Assembly (NCBI GenBank): GCA_017627115.1
Contig: JAGAHK010000215.1
Coordinates: forward strand, 1 to 6,576
Reading direction: 5' to 3'
Origin: Bacillota bacterium
GTDB taxonomy: Bacteria > Bacillota > Clostridia > Lachnospirales > CAG-274
Length of the DNA: 6,576 bases
The position numbers and the translations under genes were made by a program. A model generated the notes under the pieces. That model made no database searches. It saw nothing but the letters and a program-made list of their open reading frames with translations, and was not told where the DNA came from. The stretch's first letter is position 1, and each line of letters begins with the position of its first letter. This document shows positions 1 to 6,462 of this stretch, in pieces.

Positions 1-2266
1 AGACCTTTTCTCCCATATTTACGGTTCGTTTTGCAAGTTCTTCCCAATTTTTGCCGTCTTTTGATGTATACGAGATAAAAGTATTGCCTTCACGTCTTAA
101 TTTAAGGTAATATCCCAAAAATTCGCCTTTATCCTTGAATGGTATATCATTTTTAAGAGGAACGCCTGATTTTTCCGCTGCATCCAAAGAGTCAAGGTTT
201 TCCGCAAGCTTGTCTATGCTGCCGCCCGTTGTATTTCTGCTGCACATATAGATTCCGAAAGCATTTCTGTAATATGTTGTGGATTTGCCTGTTTCGGGAT
301 CGTTTTCTTTCCACTCATACGGCTTTGTATGCGAAAGACCTACAGCTGCCGTCATAGCATCGCTGTTAAGGCTGTCTCTTATCATAAGGCCCGAGAAAGC
401 GTGGTTATCCACTGCTGTTATACTGTCAACTTTTGCGCTTATCTCACCATCACCTATAAGGGGCCTGTACATATAATTGCAGCTGTCATTGTTTTCAATA
501 AGTTTACCGCTGCCTTTCACGGTATAAACACCGTTTTCAAAAGAAGCGTTGCCTTCTACGCCCGGCTTGCCTATATCTTTATCGGACCAGTCTTTTAAAT
601 TATATGTATTTATATGAACTGCACTTGCATCCGACTGTGTTTCAAGACCGTAAATATTAACAGCCTTTGCGCTGATATAATATGTTCCGTCTGCCAAACC
701 TCTCAATTCAGCCTCAAAAGGAGCTTGTGTATCAACGGCAAATTCTTTGTTTCCGTTATAGAAATGTACTTCTTTCACAAGATCGTCAGTCTCGGCAGTA
801 ACTTTAACTGTGCTTCCGAGTGAATATATCGAATTGTTTGCCGGTTCAGCAAGCTTTATCGAGGAATTCTCGGGAGCATAGTCCATACTTACAAGAGAGT
901 TGAGATAATTCTCAATATTTGTGTAACCGCTGCCGTCAAGCGAGTAGAACGCACTGTCTTTGGAATTTGTCGGATCAAGACCGTTCAATACTTCCCACGC
1001 ATCCGCTATACCATCAAGATCCTTATCAAAATCATCGGGACGGTGTATTTCTTCCGTAAAAGGAAGACCGCCGACCTGATCGTCAAGGTTTGTAAAGCTG
1101 CCTGTGTTATTCTTTACCTCTGCAAGTATTCTTGCATCAAGTGCATCACGTTTTGGGTAAACAGCACCTGCGTATGCAATAACTTTTTTGTACGCTGTCT
1201 GCGGAGTGTCTGTTTTGATGTGCTTTGTGCCTTCCATTTCAAACTCTTTATCCGATATAACAGTAAAAGGTTTGCTGTCTTCGGAAATATATATTCCGAG
1301 GCTGTTGTCCGCACTTGCTTCGGGAGAACCCTCAATATAGTTTCCGTAAACATAAAATCCGCCTGGCTTGTTCTTTTCGCCGCAGTCGATTATTCTGTCT
1401 TTTACATCATCGCGCGTACCGGGACCTGGTTTTGCATAATTATATACATAGTTTGTATTGGCGCGGCCACCGCCGTAACAGGTGTTGAACCCCCAATTAT
1501 ATATAACATTGTTTCTTATATCGCAGTTTGCTATATGGTCGTTGTCATCGGCTTCGGGTGTACCGCCGCCTATACGCGGATTTCTTGATGTATGATTTGC
1601 AATAAGATTATGATGATATGTTGTGTTTACGCCGCCCCAGATAGCACCATAACCGTGACGACCCTTTGTATGACCTGACATTGCAAGACTTTCCGCTATT
1701 ATCGACCATTGCACTGTCATATTTTCGGCACGGTAGAGCGACATTGTTTCATCGGTGGACCAGGAAGCGGAGATATGATCCACTATCATATTTTTCATGC
1801 CCCTGCCCCATATAGCATCCATTGAGTCGCCTTTATGCACATTTTTCGCACCGGGACGGAAGCGCATATAACGCAGTATCATATTTTCTGCAAGGCTGAG
1901 ATTTGTCTCGTAGCCGTAAACCGTCACGCCGTTGCCCGGTGCGCTCTGTCCTGCAACAGTCACATTTTTGCCGTGAAAACGTAAAGGTGCTTTAAGCTCG
2001 ATCACGCCCGAAACATTAAAAACTATCGTTCTGTTATCACTGCTCAAAGCATCGCGCAAAGAGCCTTTGACGGGCTGATCTACAGACGGGTCGTAGTCCT
2101 CAAGTGTAGTCACAACATAGACTTCGCAGCCGCGGCCGCCCGTAGCATACATACCGCCGCCCTCAGCCCCCGGAAAAGCGGGGATCTTTGTTTCGGCATT
2201 TACCGCCGAAATGCTGCCAAGAATCATCATTGCAGCCAAAGAAAGTGAAATAAGACGTTTTTTCAT
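1..2266 (-). CDS. Secreted pectate lyase, polysaccharide lyase family 1 (PL1), multidomain; C-terminus beyond window
   Basis: Partial gene: 755 codons are open from the ATG at 2266 to the left edge, and no stop is in the window. Residues 1-24 form a signal peptide (MKKR, then a hydrophobic core, cleavage after AVNA), so the enzyme is exported. The catalytic region starts at PAFPGAEGGG (29-38) and runs to about 400, with a parallel beta-helix look. PL1 hallmarks seen are VTVAGQSAPG, DH at 163-164, STDE with D172/E173 as likely calcium ligands, and YHHN (217-220) followed by SRNPR (227-231), which holds the likely catalytic Arg. Then come a calcium-loop-like segment rich in Asp (411-432, ending WEVLNGLDP), a Big_7-type Ig domain (about 464-549) and a lectin-like beta-sandwich (about 555 onward). 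The family cleaves polygalacturonate by beta-elimination; the exact substrate is inferred. It is the third gene of the operon, 35 bases after a GH43 gene, with no frameshift. Cys47 replaces the usual Gly in the GRGG motif. Confidence 0.9.
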   Translation of the reverse strand, partial: MKKRLISLSLAAMMILGSISAVNAETKIPAFPGAEGGGMYATGGRGCEVYVVTTLEDYDPSVDQPVKGSLRDALSSDNRTIVFNVSGVIELKAPLRFHGKNVTVAGQSAPGNGVTVYGYETNLSLAENMILRYMRFRPGAKNVHKGDSMDAIWGRGMKNMIVDHISASWSTDETMSLYRAENMTVQWSIIAESLAMSGHTKGRHGYGAIWGGVNTTYHHNLIANHTSRNPRIGGGTPEADDNDHIANCDIRNNVIYNWGFNTCYGGGRANTNYVYNYAKPGPGTRDDVKDRIIDCGEKNKPGGFYVYGNYIEGSPEASADNSLGIYISEDSKPFTVISDKEFEMEGTKHIKTDTPQTAYKKVIAYAGAVYPKRDALDARILAEVKNNTGSFTNLDDQVGGLPFTEEIHRPDDFDKDLDGIADAWEVLNGLDPTNSKDSAFYSLDGSGYTNIENYLNSLVSMDYAPENSSIKLAEPANNSIYSLGSTVKVTAETDDLVKEVHFYNGNKEFAVDTQAPFEAELRGLADGTYYISAKAVNIYGLETQSDASAVHINTYNLKDWSDKDIGKPGVEGNASFENGVYTVKGSGKLIENNDSCNYMYRPLIGDGEISAKVDSITAVDNHAFSGLMIRDSLNSDAMTAAVGLSHTKPYEWKENDPETGKSTTYYRNAFGIYMCSRNTTGGSIDKLAENLDSLDAAEKSGVPLKNDIPFKDKGEFLGYYLKLRREGNTFISYTSKDGKNWEELAKRTVNMGEKV

Positions 2267-2272
2267 AAGAAT

Positions 2273-2280
2273 ACCTCCTT
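2273..2280 (-). promoter_or_regulatory. Strong ribosome binding site of the pectate lyase gene
   Basis: On the minus strand this reads AAGGAGGT, fully complementary to the 16S rRNA 3' end, six bases before the ATG at 2266. It fixes the start, which also yields a textbook signal peptide. It is the best Shine-Dalgarno of the three operon genes, consistent with high translation of the secreted enzyme. Confidence 0.85.
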
Positions 2281-2301
2281 TTATCCCTTTTAAAGTTGCC
2301 C

Positions 2302-3849
2302 TTAATTATATTTAAAATATTTAACAATAACACTGCCCGTACTGCCCGTACAGTATATGCCGTGTTTAACACCCACCCATCTGCCTGCTTTGGCAGTGAA
2401 CGAAACAGCTTTTGTATACTCTTTGCCGTCAAGACTGTAATACAGTTCGCTATTCCATAAAGGCACATTGTTCTCATCTTTGCCTATGGGCTTTACAGTG
2501 TTTTTAAAGTATACCCGTTCGGTCTTTATGTTTTCCTCTATAACAGTATTTTTCTCCGAAGATGTGGGTATCTCACCACGAAAAACCTGCTGACCCTCTA
2601 TCGCAGCAAGGCTGAACAGACCATTGTTTTTCTCTATTAATACCGAGCCGAATTTTTCTCCGAGATGTATCATACCTGCTGTGCCGCCGTCATCCATACC
2701 TTTAAGGTCAAACTCTGTTACAGCCGAGAATTCGGGGAAAGCCCATTTTTGCAGCAGCAAATTCGGAATATCACATACAGCTCCGACCTTGCTTTCTTTG
2801 GCAAAAAGCTGTATGCCGCTGCCTGTCATCTTATACCAGTCATTTTTATGGTTGGCGTTCCACTGCCACTGCAATGATAATTCTTTTTCATCAAAATTGT
2901 CGCTTGCAGGTATGTAGCTGACAGGATAGACCGCGCCCACATCGGGCTTTTTATATTCTTTGACGGGTGTACCGTATTCACCGTGAGGTTCGCCTATAAC
3001 AGGCCAGTCATTTTCCCATTTCATCGGCTGCAAGTGAACTATCCTGCCCGCCGCGTAGACATCCTGAAAATGCAAAAACCAGTCCTCACCCGTAACGGTA
3101 TCCACCCATGCACCCTGGTGGGGTCCGTTAATATCCGTATCTCCCTGTACCATTACATTTCTGTATTCATAAGGCCCCCAGATGTTTTTGGAACGCAGAA
3201 CGACCTGCCAGCCCGTTTTTACACCGCCTGCGGGAGCAAAAATATAATAATAGCCGTTTCTTTTATAGAGCTTCGGGCCTTCGATAGTGACCTGATCGTT
3301 TACATTGCCGTCAAAAATATCCCTGCCCATATCTATTATTTTTGTACAGTCGGGGCTTAATTCGGTAAGTCTTAAAATGCTTTTAAATCCGATACGGCTT
3401 TTTGCATATGCACTCACCATATAACACCTGCCGTCATCATCCCATAAAGGACAAGGGTCTATCCAGCCTGCGCCTTTAAATATCTGTACAGGTTCCGACC
3501 ACTTATTACGAGGGTCTTTTGCGGTTATAACATATATTCCCTCATCGGGCATTGGAAAGAAGATATAAAACAAGCCGTTATGATACCTTATAGCAGGTGC
3601 CCACACACCGCATCCGTGTACGGGTTCTTCATACCTTGATTCGGGTATGTTTTCAAGAGCGTAGTTTATTATCTCCCAATTCACAAGATCTTTTGAATGA
3701 AGTATCGGCAGCCCGGGTGTATTACAAAAGCTTGATGCAGTCATATAATAATCATCGCCTACACGTATAGCATCGGGGTCTGAATAATCGGTATATAAGA
3801 TCGGGTTTTTATAAAAGCCGTTTCCGAGATCGGCGATCCATTTATCCAT
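2302..3849 (-). CDS. Glycoside hydrolase family 43 protein (beta-xylosidase / alpha-L-arabinofuranosidase type), cytoplasmic
   Basis: This 515-residue protein has no signal peptide, so it should act on imported oligosaccharides in the cytoplasm. The five-bladed propeller spans about residues 10-300 and all three GH43 acids are visible: D24 in YSDPDAIRVG (base), D131 in GWIDPCPLWDDDG (pKa modulator) and E190 in VTIEGPKL (acid). H244 in NGPHQGAW is the conserved metal-site histidine. HLQPMKWENDWPVIG (272-286) resembles the subfamily 12-like group of GH43. A C-terminal concanavalin-like beta-sandwich (GH43_C2 type) fills about 316-515; length is normal for this architecture. The ATG at 3849 is preceded by AAAGGAG at 3858-3864. 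It sits 24 bases after the other GH43 gene and 35 bases before the lyase gene. The family removes terminal xylose or arabinose; which one cannot be read from sequence. SSFCNTPGLP has Cys and Asn swapped relative to the commoner SSFNCTPGLP. Confidence 0.92.
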   Translation of the reverse strand: MDKWIADLGNGFYKNPILYTDYSDPDAIRVGDDYYMTASSFCNTPGLPILHSKDLVNWEIINYALENIPESRYEEPVHGCGVWAPAIRYHNGLFYIFFPMPDEGIYVITAKDPRNKWSEPVQIFKGAGWIDPCPLWDDDGRCYMVSAYAKSRIGFKSILRLTELSPDCTKIIDMGRDIFDGNVNDQVTIEGPKLYKRNGYYYIFAPAGGVKTGWQVVLRSKNIWGPYEYRNVMVQGDTDINGPHQGAWVDTVTGEDWFLHFQDVYAAGRIVHLQPMKWENDWPVIGEPHGEYGTPVKEYKKPDVGAVYPVSYIPASDNFDEKELSLQWQWNANHKNDWYKMTGSGIQLFAKESKVGAVCDIPNLLLQKWAFPEFSAVTEFDLKGMDDGGTAGMIHLGEKFGSVLIEKNNGLFSLAAIEGQQVFRGEIPTSSEKNTVIEENIKTERVYFKNTVKPIGKDENNVPLWNSELYYSLDGKEYTKAVSFTAKAGRWVGVKHGIYCTGSTGSVIVKYFKYN

Positions 3850-3873
3850 ATTTTTTGCTCCTTTCGGGTATTT

Positions 3874-5394
3874 TTATTTTGTTTTATAATCAAACCACTC
3901 AAACAAAGCTTCATCAATTTCTTCGCTGTTACCTCGGTTTGCAAACAGTCCCACAAGCGTTCCCGTATGACGTTTCGGGTCATCGGGTACCCCCTCATCA
4001 CAAAGATAAATGCAGTTTTCCAGTACACAGACTTCCAAAAAATCGTTATTGTCATAACTGTAATAACACTTTCTTGTAAGTCCCTCAACTTTTATCATCA
4101 AATAAATATCACGGTCTTCTACTTCTTTTTCGCATATATTTTCTTCGCCGCGATTTCTGTTTATATCAACGGAAAGTATGGTTTTTCCGTTTTTCTTTCT
4201 CTTTGAAAAGCTCATATAAGAGACCGTTGAATAATAACATACCATGCCTGCTTTTGAGTTTTCACTTTTCGGTGAAAAGGCCATTTTTACCGCAGCGGTA
4301 TAATTAAACTCCGTTTCTCTTCGCACAAGTGTATTGACTGTCGAAATATCGCTTAATCTGCCCTTTGCGGTCTTCATCAGAAGTCCTTTATCGGTATGTG
4401 AAAACATTGAATAGTCGGGGTTTCTGACCCATTCCCAATTGAGTGAAAGAGGTTTTGAAAGCTCTTCAAATGTATTTTCGCTGTATTCGGTAAACGGAAG
4501 TTCAGGAAAAGCCTGTTCTGTACTCGGAGAACCGTCGTTTACGATAAACCAGCCGTCTTCGGTCCATGTTACGGGGTCAAGCGCAGTTTCTCTGCCTATT
4601 GTTGTATAATTTCCGCCGTTTCGTCTTCCGCAAAGGTAAGTGCAGTACCAATCTCCGTTTTGTGTCTGTACCAATTTGCCGTGACCCGAACGCTGAATAA
4701 GAGCCTCGGGGTCTTTTTGTCTTAAAACGGGGTTATATGGGCAGGACTCATATTCACCGTAAAGGCTTCTGCTTCTGCCTATATTTATGCCGTGTCCGTA
4801 ACCCGTACCGCCCTCTGCAAGAATGGCATAATACCACCCGTCTTTTTTGAGGATATGCGGTCCCTCGGGACAGCGTTCGCCCGTGCCTGCCCATACCTGT
4901 TTCGGTTCGCCTATAACTTTTGTGCAGTCATCGCTCAACGGCACGACCGTTATACCCGGAGCAATTATCATATAATGCTTTCCGTCATCATCCACAAAAT
5001 GTGACGGGTCTATATTATCTACGGGCAGGATCACGGGTTTGCTGTAAGGTCCCTCGGGTCTTTCCGCTGTCATCATAAGCTGTGCGCGCATAGGATGTTC
5101 TTCGGGTGTTGTATAATTATATCTCAAAGTTGCAAATATATAGAATTTTCCGTTATGATACGAAATATCGGGAGCCCATATTCCTCTCGAATCCATTATC
5201 TCGGACAGATCAAGATACTCACTGTTCGTTATGGCATGTCCTATCGTTTCCCAATGCACAAGGTCGCATGAATGCGAGATAGGTATTGCGGGAAAATACT
5301 GAAAAGACGAATTGACCATATAATAATCTTCACCTACACGTATAACCGAAGGATCGGGAAAAAAGCCGCGTTTAACAGGATTATGATAATACAT
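3874..5394 (-). CDS. Glycoside hydrolase family 43 protein, beta-xylosidase-like, cytoplasmic
   Basis: This 506-residue protein is the first gene of the operon. It begins directly with the propeller (NPVKRGFFPDPSVIRVG) and has no signal peptide. The GH43 catalytic triad is complete: D14 in FFPDPS, D129 in DNIDPSHFVDDDG and E177 in ERCPEGPHI. H238 in RSGHGKLV is the conserved metal-site histidine, and IWAPDISYHNGKFYIF (72-87) is the usual blade motif. IGRETAL (266-272) followed by WTEDGWF is typical of the beta-xylosidase-like subfamilies. Residues about 305-506 form the C-terminal beta-sandwich (GH43_C2 type), which in characterised relatives helps close the active site. Start at 5394 is supported by AAAGGGGGT at 5401-5409, six bases upstream. 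It is clearly distinct from its GH43 neighbour, especially around the active site, so the pair likely has complementary linkage specificity. Xylosidase versus arabinofuranosidase activity is unresolved. Confidence 0.92.
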   Translation of the reverse strand: MYYHNPVKRGFFPDPSVIRVGEDYYMVNSSFQYFPAIPISHSCDLVHWETIGHAITNSEYLDLSEIMDSRGIWAPDISYHNGKFYIFATLRYNYTTPEEHPMRAQLMMTAERPEGPYSKPVILPVDNIDPSHFVDDDGKHYMIIAPGITVVPLSDDCTKVIGEPKQVWAGTGERCPEGPHILKKDGWYYAILAEGGTGYGHGINIGRSRSLYGEYESCPYNPVLRQKDPEALIQRSGHGKLVQTQNGDWYCTYLCGRRNGGNYTTIGRETALDPVTWTEDGWFIVNDGSPSTEQAFPELPFTEYSENTFEELSKPLSLNWEWVRNPDYSMFSHTDKGLLMKTAKGRLSDISTVNTLVRRETEFNYTAAVKMAFSPKSENSKAGMVCYYSTVSYMSFSKRKKNGKTILSVDINRNRGEENICEKEVEDRDIYLMIKVEGLTRKCYYSYDNNDFLEVCVLENCIYLCDEGVPDDPKRHTGTLVGLFANRGNSEEIDEALFEWFDYKTK

Positions 5395-5422
5395 ACAAAG
5401 ACCCCCTTTTTTTCTGATTTTC

Positions 5423-5447
5423 AGTTTGGTAAGTTTATTACCTAACT
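5423..5447. promoter_or_regulatory. Near-perfect 25-bp palindrome, probable repressor operator of the GH43-GH43-PL1 operon
   Basis: Two 10-base arms, AGTTTGGTAA (5423-5432) and TTACCTAACT (5438-5447), are inverted repeats matching at 9 of 10 positions around a 5-base centre, GTTTA. The site starts three bases downstream of the -10 box and covers the expected transcription start, where a bound repressor would block initiation. The arm-spacer-arm layout fits a dimeric helix-turn-helix regulator, but I cannot assign it to a named family and no regulator gene is in the window. It could instead form a weak hairpin in the 5' leader. Confidence 0.6.
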
Positions 5448-5449
5448 TA

Positions 5450-5477
5450 ATTATAACATAATATTATTATAATGCAA
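5450..5477 (-). promoter_or_regulatory. Sigma-A/sigma-70-type promoter of the polysaccharide operon
   Basis: On the minus strand, TTGCAT (5472-5477, three of six consensus bases) is followed by a 16-base spacer and a perfect TATAAT (5450-5455). The predicted start lies near 5443, giving a leader of about 50 bases before the ATG at 5394. The surroundings are very AT-rich. The weak -35 box may mean dependence on an activator or simply a moderate promoter. No second promoter is obvious in the 24- and 35-base gaps inside the operon, so all three genes are probably transcribed from here. Confidence 0.65.
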
Positions 5478-5497
5478 GTATTATTTTCTATTATATC

Positions 5498-5535
5498 AAA
5501 AAAAATCTCCCGATGCAATTATTCGGGAGATTTTT
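5498..5535 (-). terminator. Intrinsic terminator ending the coaX transcription unit
   Basis: A perfect 13-bp inverted repeat (5501-5513 and 5523-5535, GC core CTCCCGA/TCGGGAG) encloses a 9-base loop. On the minus strand the stem runs into eight T residues (complement of 5498-5505), the classic layout for stopping RNA polymerase arriving from coaX. On the plus strand it also ends in five T residues, so it could work in both directions, though no plus-strand gene points at it. It lies about 160 bases after the coaX stop and about 20 bases before the -35 box of the next operon, insulating the two units. Confidence 0.88.
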
Positions 5536-5610
5536 AGTCAATGATATTCGTATTCCGCAGAAATAAATTTCTGCTACATACTCATAACCAACAGAATTGC
5601 AAGCAATTCC

Positions 5611-5644
5611 AAATTCAGTGGGAGCTTGGACTCCCACTGAATTT
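5611..5644. repeat. Perfect 14-bp inverted repeat with 6-base loop
   Basis: The arms are AAATTCAGTGGGAG (5611-5624) and its exact reverse complement (5631-5644), separated by CTTGGA. There is no T-run directly after the GC part on either strand, so it is not a conventional terminator. It is the longest uninterrupted palindrome arm in the window and part of the hairpin cluster. Confidence 0.9.
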
Positions 5645-5684
5645 TAAGTAAGCACCCCCGCTTTAGAAGCGGGGGACTTCCTTA
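5645..5684. repeat. GC-rich hairpin with extended, bulged stem
   Basis: The core arms CCCCCGCTT (5655-5663) and AAGCGGGGG (5667-5675) pair perfectly around TAG. The stem continues outward: AAG 5650-5652 pairs with CTT 5677-5679, and TAAG 5645-5648 pairs with CTTA 5681-5684, interrupted by one mismatch and a small bulge. A GC-rich tip on a bulged stem is unusual in this AT-rich gap. It lies 13 bases after the coaX stop. On the minus strand it is not followed by a T-run, so terminator function is unlikely. Confidence 0.85.
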
Positions 5685-5697
5685 GTTTGTTAAAAAA

Positions 5698-6462
5698 TTA
5701 AGTATTCTTTTTGTAAATTATATAAAGACCGGTGAGCAGAAGATCGTCCGCATAAAGCATTTCACGTTTGCAGAGCGGAACGACGAATTTACTCAGACCG
5801 CCTGTTATTATAACGGAGGTTTTTTGACCTATCTGTTCCTCTACCCTTTCTATACAGCCGTCAAGCATTGATGCAAAACCGTACATAAAACCGTTTCTCA
5901 TACAATCGACCGTGTTTTTGCCGATAACCTGCTTAGGCTGCTCAATGCTTATTTCGGGCAGCTGTGCGGCTTTTTCCGAAAGAGAGTCAAGGCTTGATTT
6001 AAGCCCCGGCATTATAAGACCGCCTATATAGTTTTTGTTTACATCCACCACATCTATAGTTGTTGCCGTACCCATATCAATGATCGTAAGGGGCGGTTTT
6101 GCAAGCGAAAGACCCGCAATGGCACAGACGATTCTGTCCGCACCGACAGTCGCAGGGTTATCCATAACAATATTAAGCCCTGTTTTTACCCCGGGACCGA
6201 CTACAAGCGGTTTTGAACCCGTAACAAGCTCGACCGCGTTTTTCATTGCGTTTAGCACGGGAGGCACAACGGAAGCAATAATACTGCCGCTTATTTTGTT
6301 TATATCCACATTGTAAAGTTCAAGTATGTTTTTTATCTGAATACCATACTGGTCTGCGGTTTTGATACGGTCTGTAGACGTTCTTGCAATAAAGTCTATT
6401 TTTCCGTCTGTTATACCGCCTAAAACTATGTTTGTATTGCCAATATCAAATGCTAAGATCAT
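5698..6462 (-). CDS. coaX: Type III pantothenate kinase
   Basis: This 254-residue cytoplasmic enzyme phosphorylates pantothenate with ATP, the first committed step of coenzyme A synthesis. Family hallmarks are present in order: FDIGNTN (5-11, phosphate loop with D6), GADRI (107-111, with D109 the usual catalytic Asp), DMGTATTID (129-137, monovalent-cation and nucleotide site), YIGGLIMPG (145-153), GKNTVDCMRNG and a C-terminal ITGG motif. The length is normal and nothing essential is missing. Type III enzymes need a monovalent cation and are not feedback-inhibited by CoA. The ATG at 6462 overlaps the upstream stop codon by four bases (ATGA), and a purine-rich AAAAGG lies eight bases upstream inside that gene, so translational coupling is likely. 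The overlap joins it to a probable vitamin transporter component. Confidence 0.96.
   Translation of the reverse strand: MILAFDIGNTNIVLGGITDGKIDFIARTSTDRIKTADQYGIQIKNILELYNVDINKISGSIIASVVPPVLNAMKNAVELVTGSKPLVVGPGVKTGLNIVMDNPATVGADRIVCAIAGLSLAKPPLTIIDMGTATTIDVVDVNKNYIGGLIMPGLKSSLDSLSEKAAQLPEISIEQPKQVIGKNTVDCMRNGFMYGFASMLDGCIERVEEQIGQKTSVIITGGLSKFVVPLCKREMLYADDLLLTGLYIIYKKNT

Larger units (their letters stand above)
5541..5690. repeat. Cluster of four perfect inverted repeats (structured intergenic element, possible IS200/IS605-like remnant or structured RNA)
   Basis: Between the coaX stop and its terminator lie four inverted repeats in about 120 bases. They are 5557-5574 (8-bp arms, GCAGAAAT), 5594-5609 (7-bp arms, GAATTGC), 5611-5644 (14-bp arms) and 5655-5675 (9-bp arms). 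The last two are very stable, and the GC-rich one extends to about 5645-5684 with a mismatch and a bulge. Such subterminal imperfect palindromes occur in IS200/IS605-family ends, in small non-autonomous elements derived from them and in their associated guide RNAs. That resemblance is my inference. No tnpA or tnpB gene, flanking direct repeat or translated protein is visible. As part of the coaX mRNA it would be a heavily folded 3' untranslated region. Confidence 0.5.

Noticed and set aside
1043..1588. A 181-codon plus-strand reading frame
   Set aside because: It lies entirely inside the pectate lyase catalytic region on the opposite strand. Its translation is Cys/Val/Ile-rich without recognisable motifs, while the minus strand shows clear PL1 motifs.
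2163..2477. A 104-codon minus-strand frame across the GH43/lyase junction
   Set aside because: It overlaps two well-supported genes out of frame and shows no domain signal. Its lower part reads through the lyase signal-peptide region in the wrong frame.
3759..4088. A minus-strand reading frame bridging the two GH43 genes
   Set aside because: It overlaps the end of one GH43 and the start of the other in a different frame. Both GH43 frames carry full family motifs, so this is a shadow.
5395..5450. Riboswitch or long leader for the polysaccharide operon
   Set aside because: The predicted leader is only about 50 bases and contains just the operator palindrome and the ribosome binding site, too short for a known aptamer.
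5395..5500. Catabolite-control (cre) site near the promoter
   Set aside because: I could not find a good match to the cre consensus (TGWNANCGNTNNCA) by eye in this AT-rich stretch.
5497..5645. A roughly 50-codon open frame on the minus strand through the hairpin cluster and terminator
   Set aside because: It has no in-frame start codon with a ribosome binding site and runs through the terminator stem and its T-run, so it is most likely chance.
5541..5690. CRISPR array
   Set aside because: The repeats are single, different palindromes without regularly spaced identical direct repeats.
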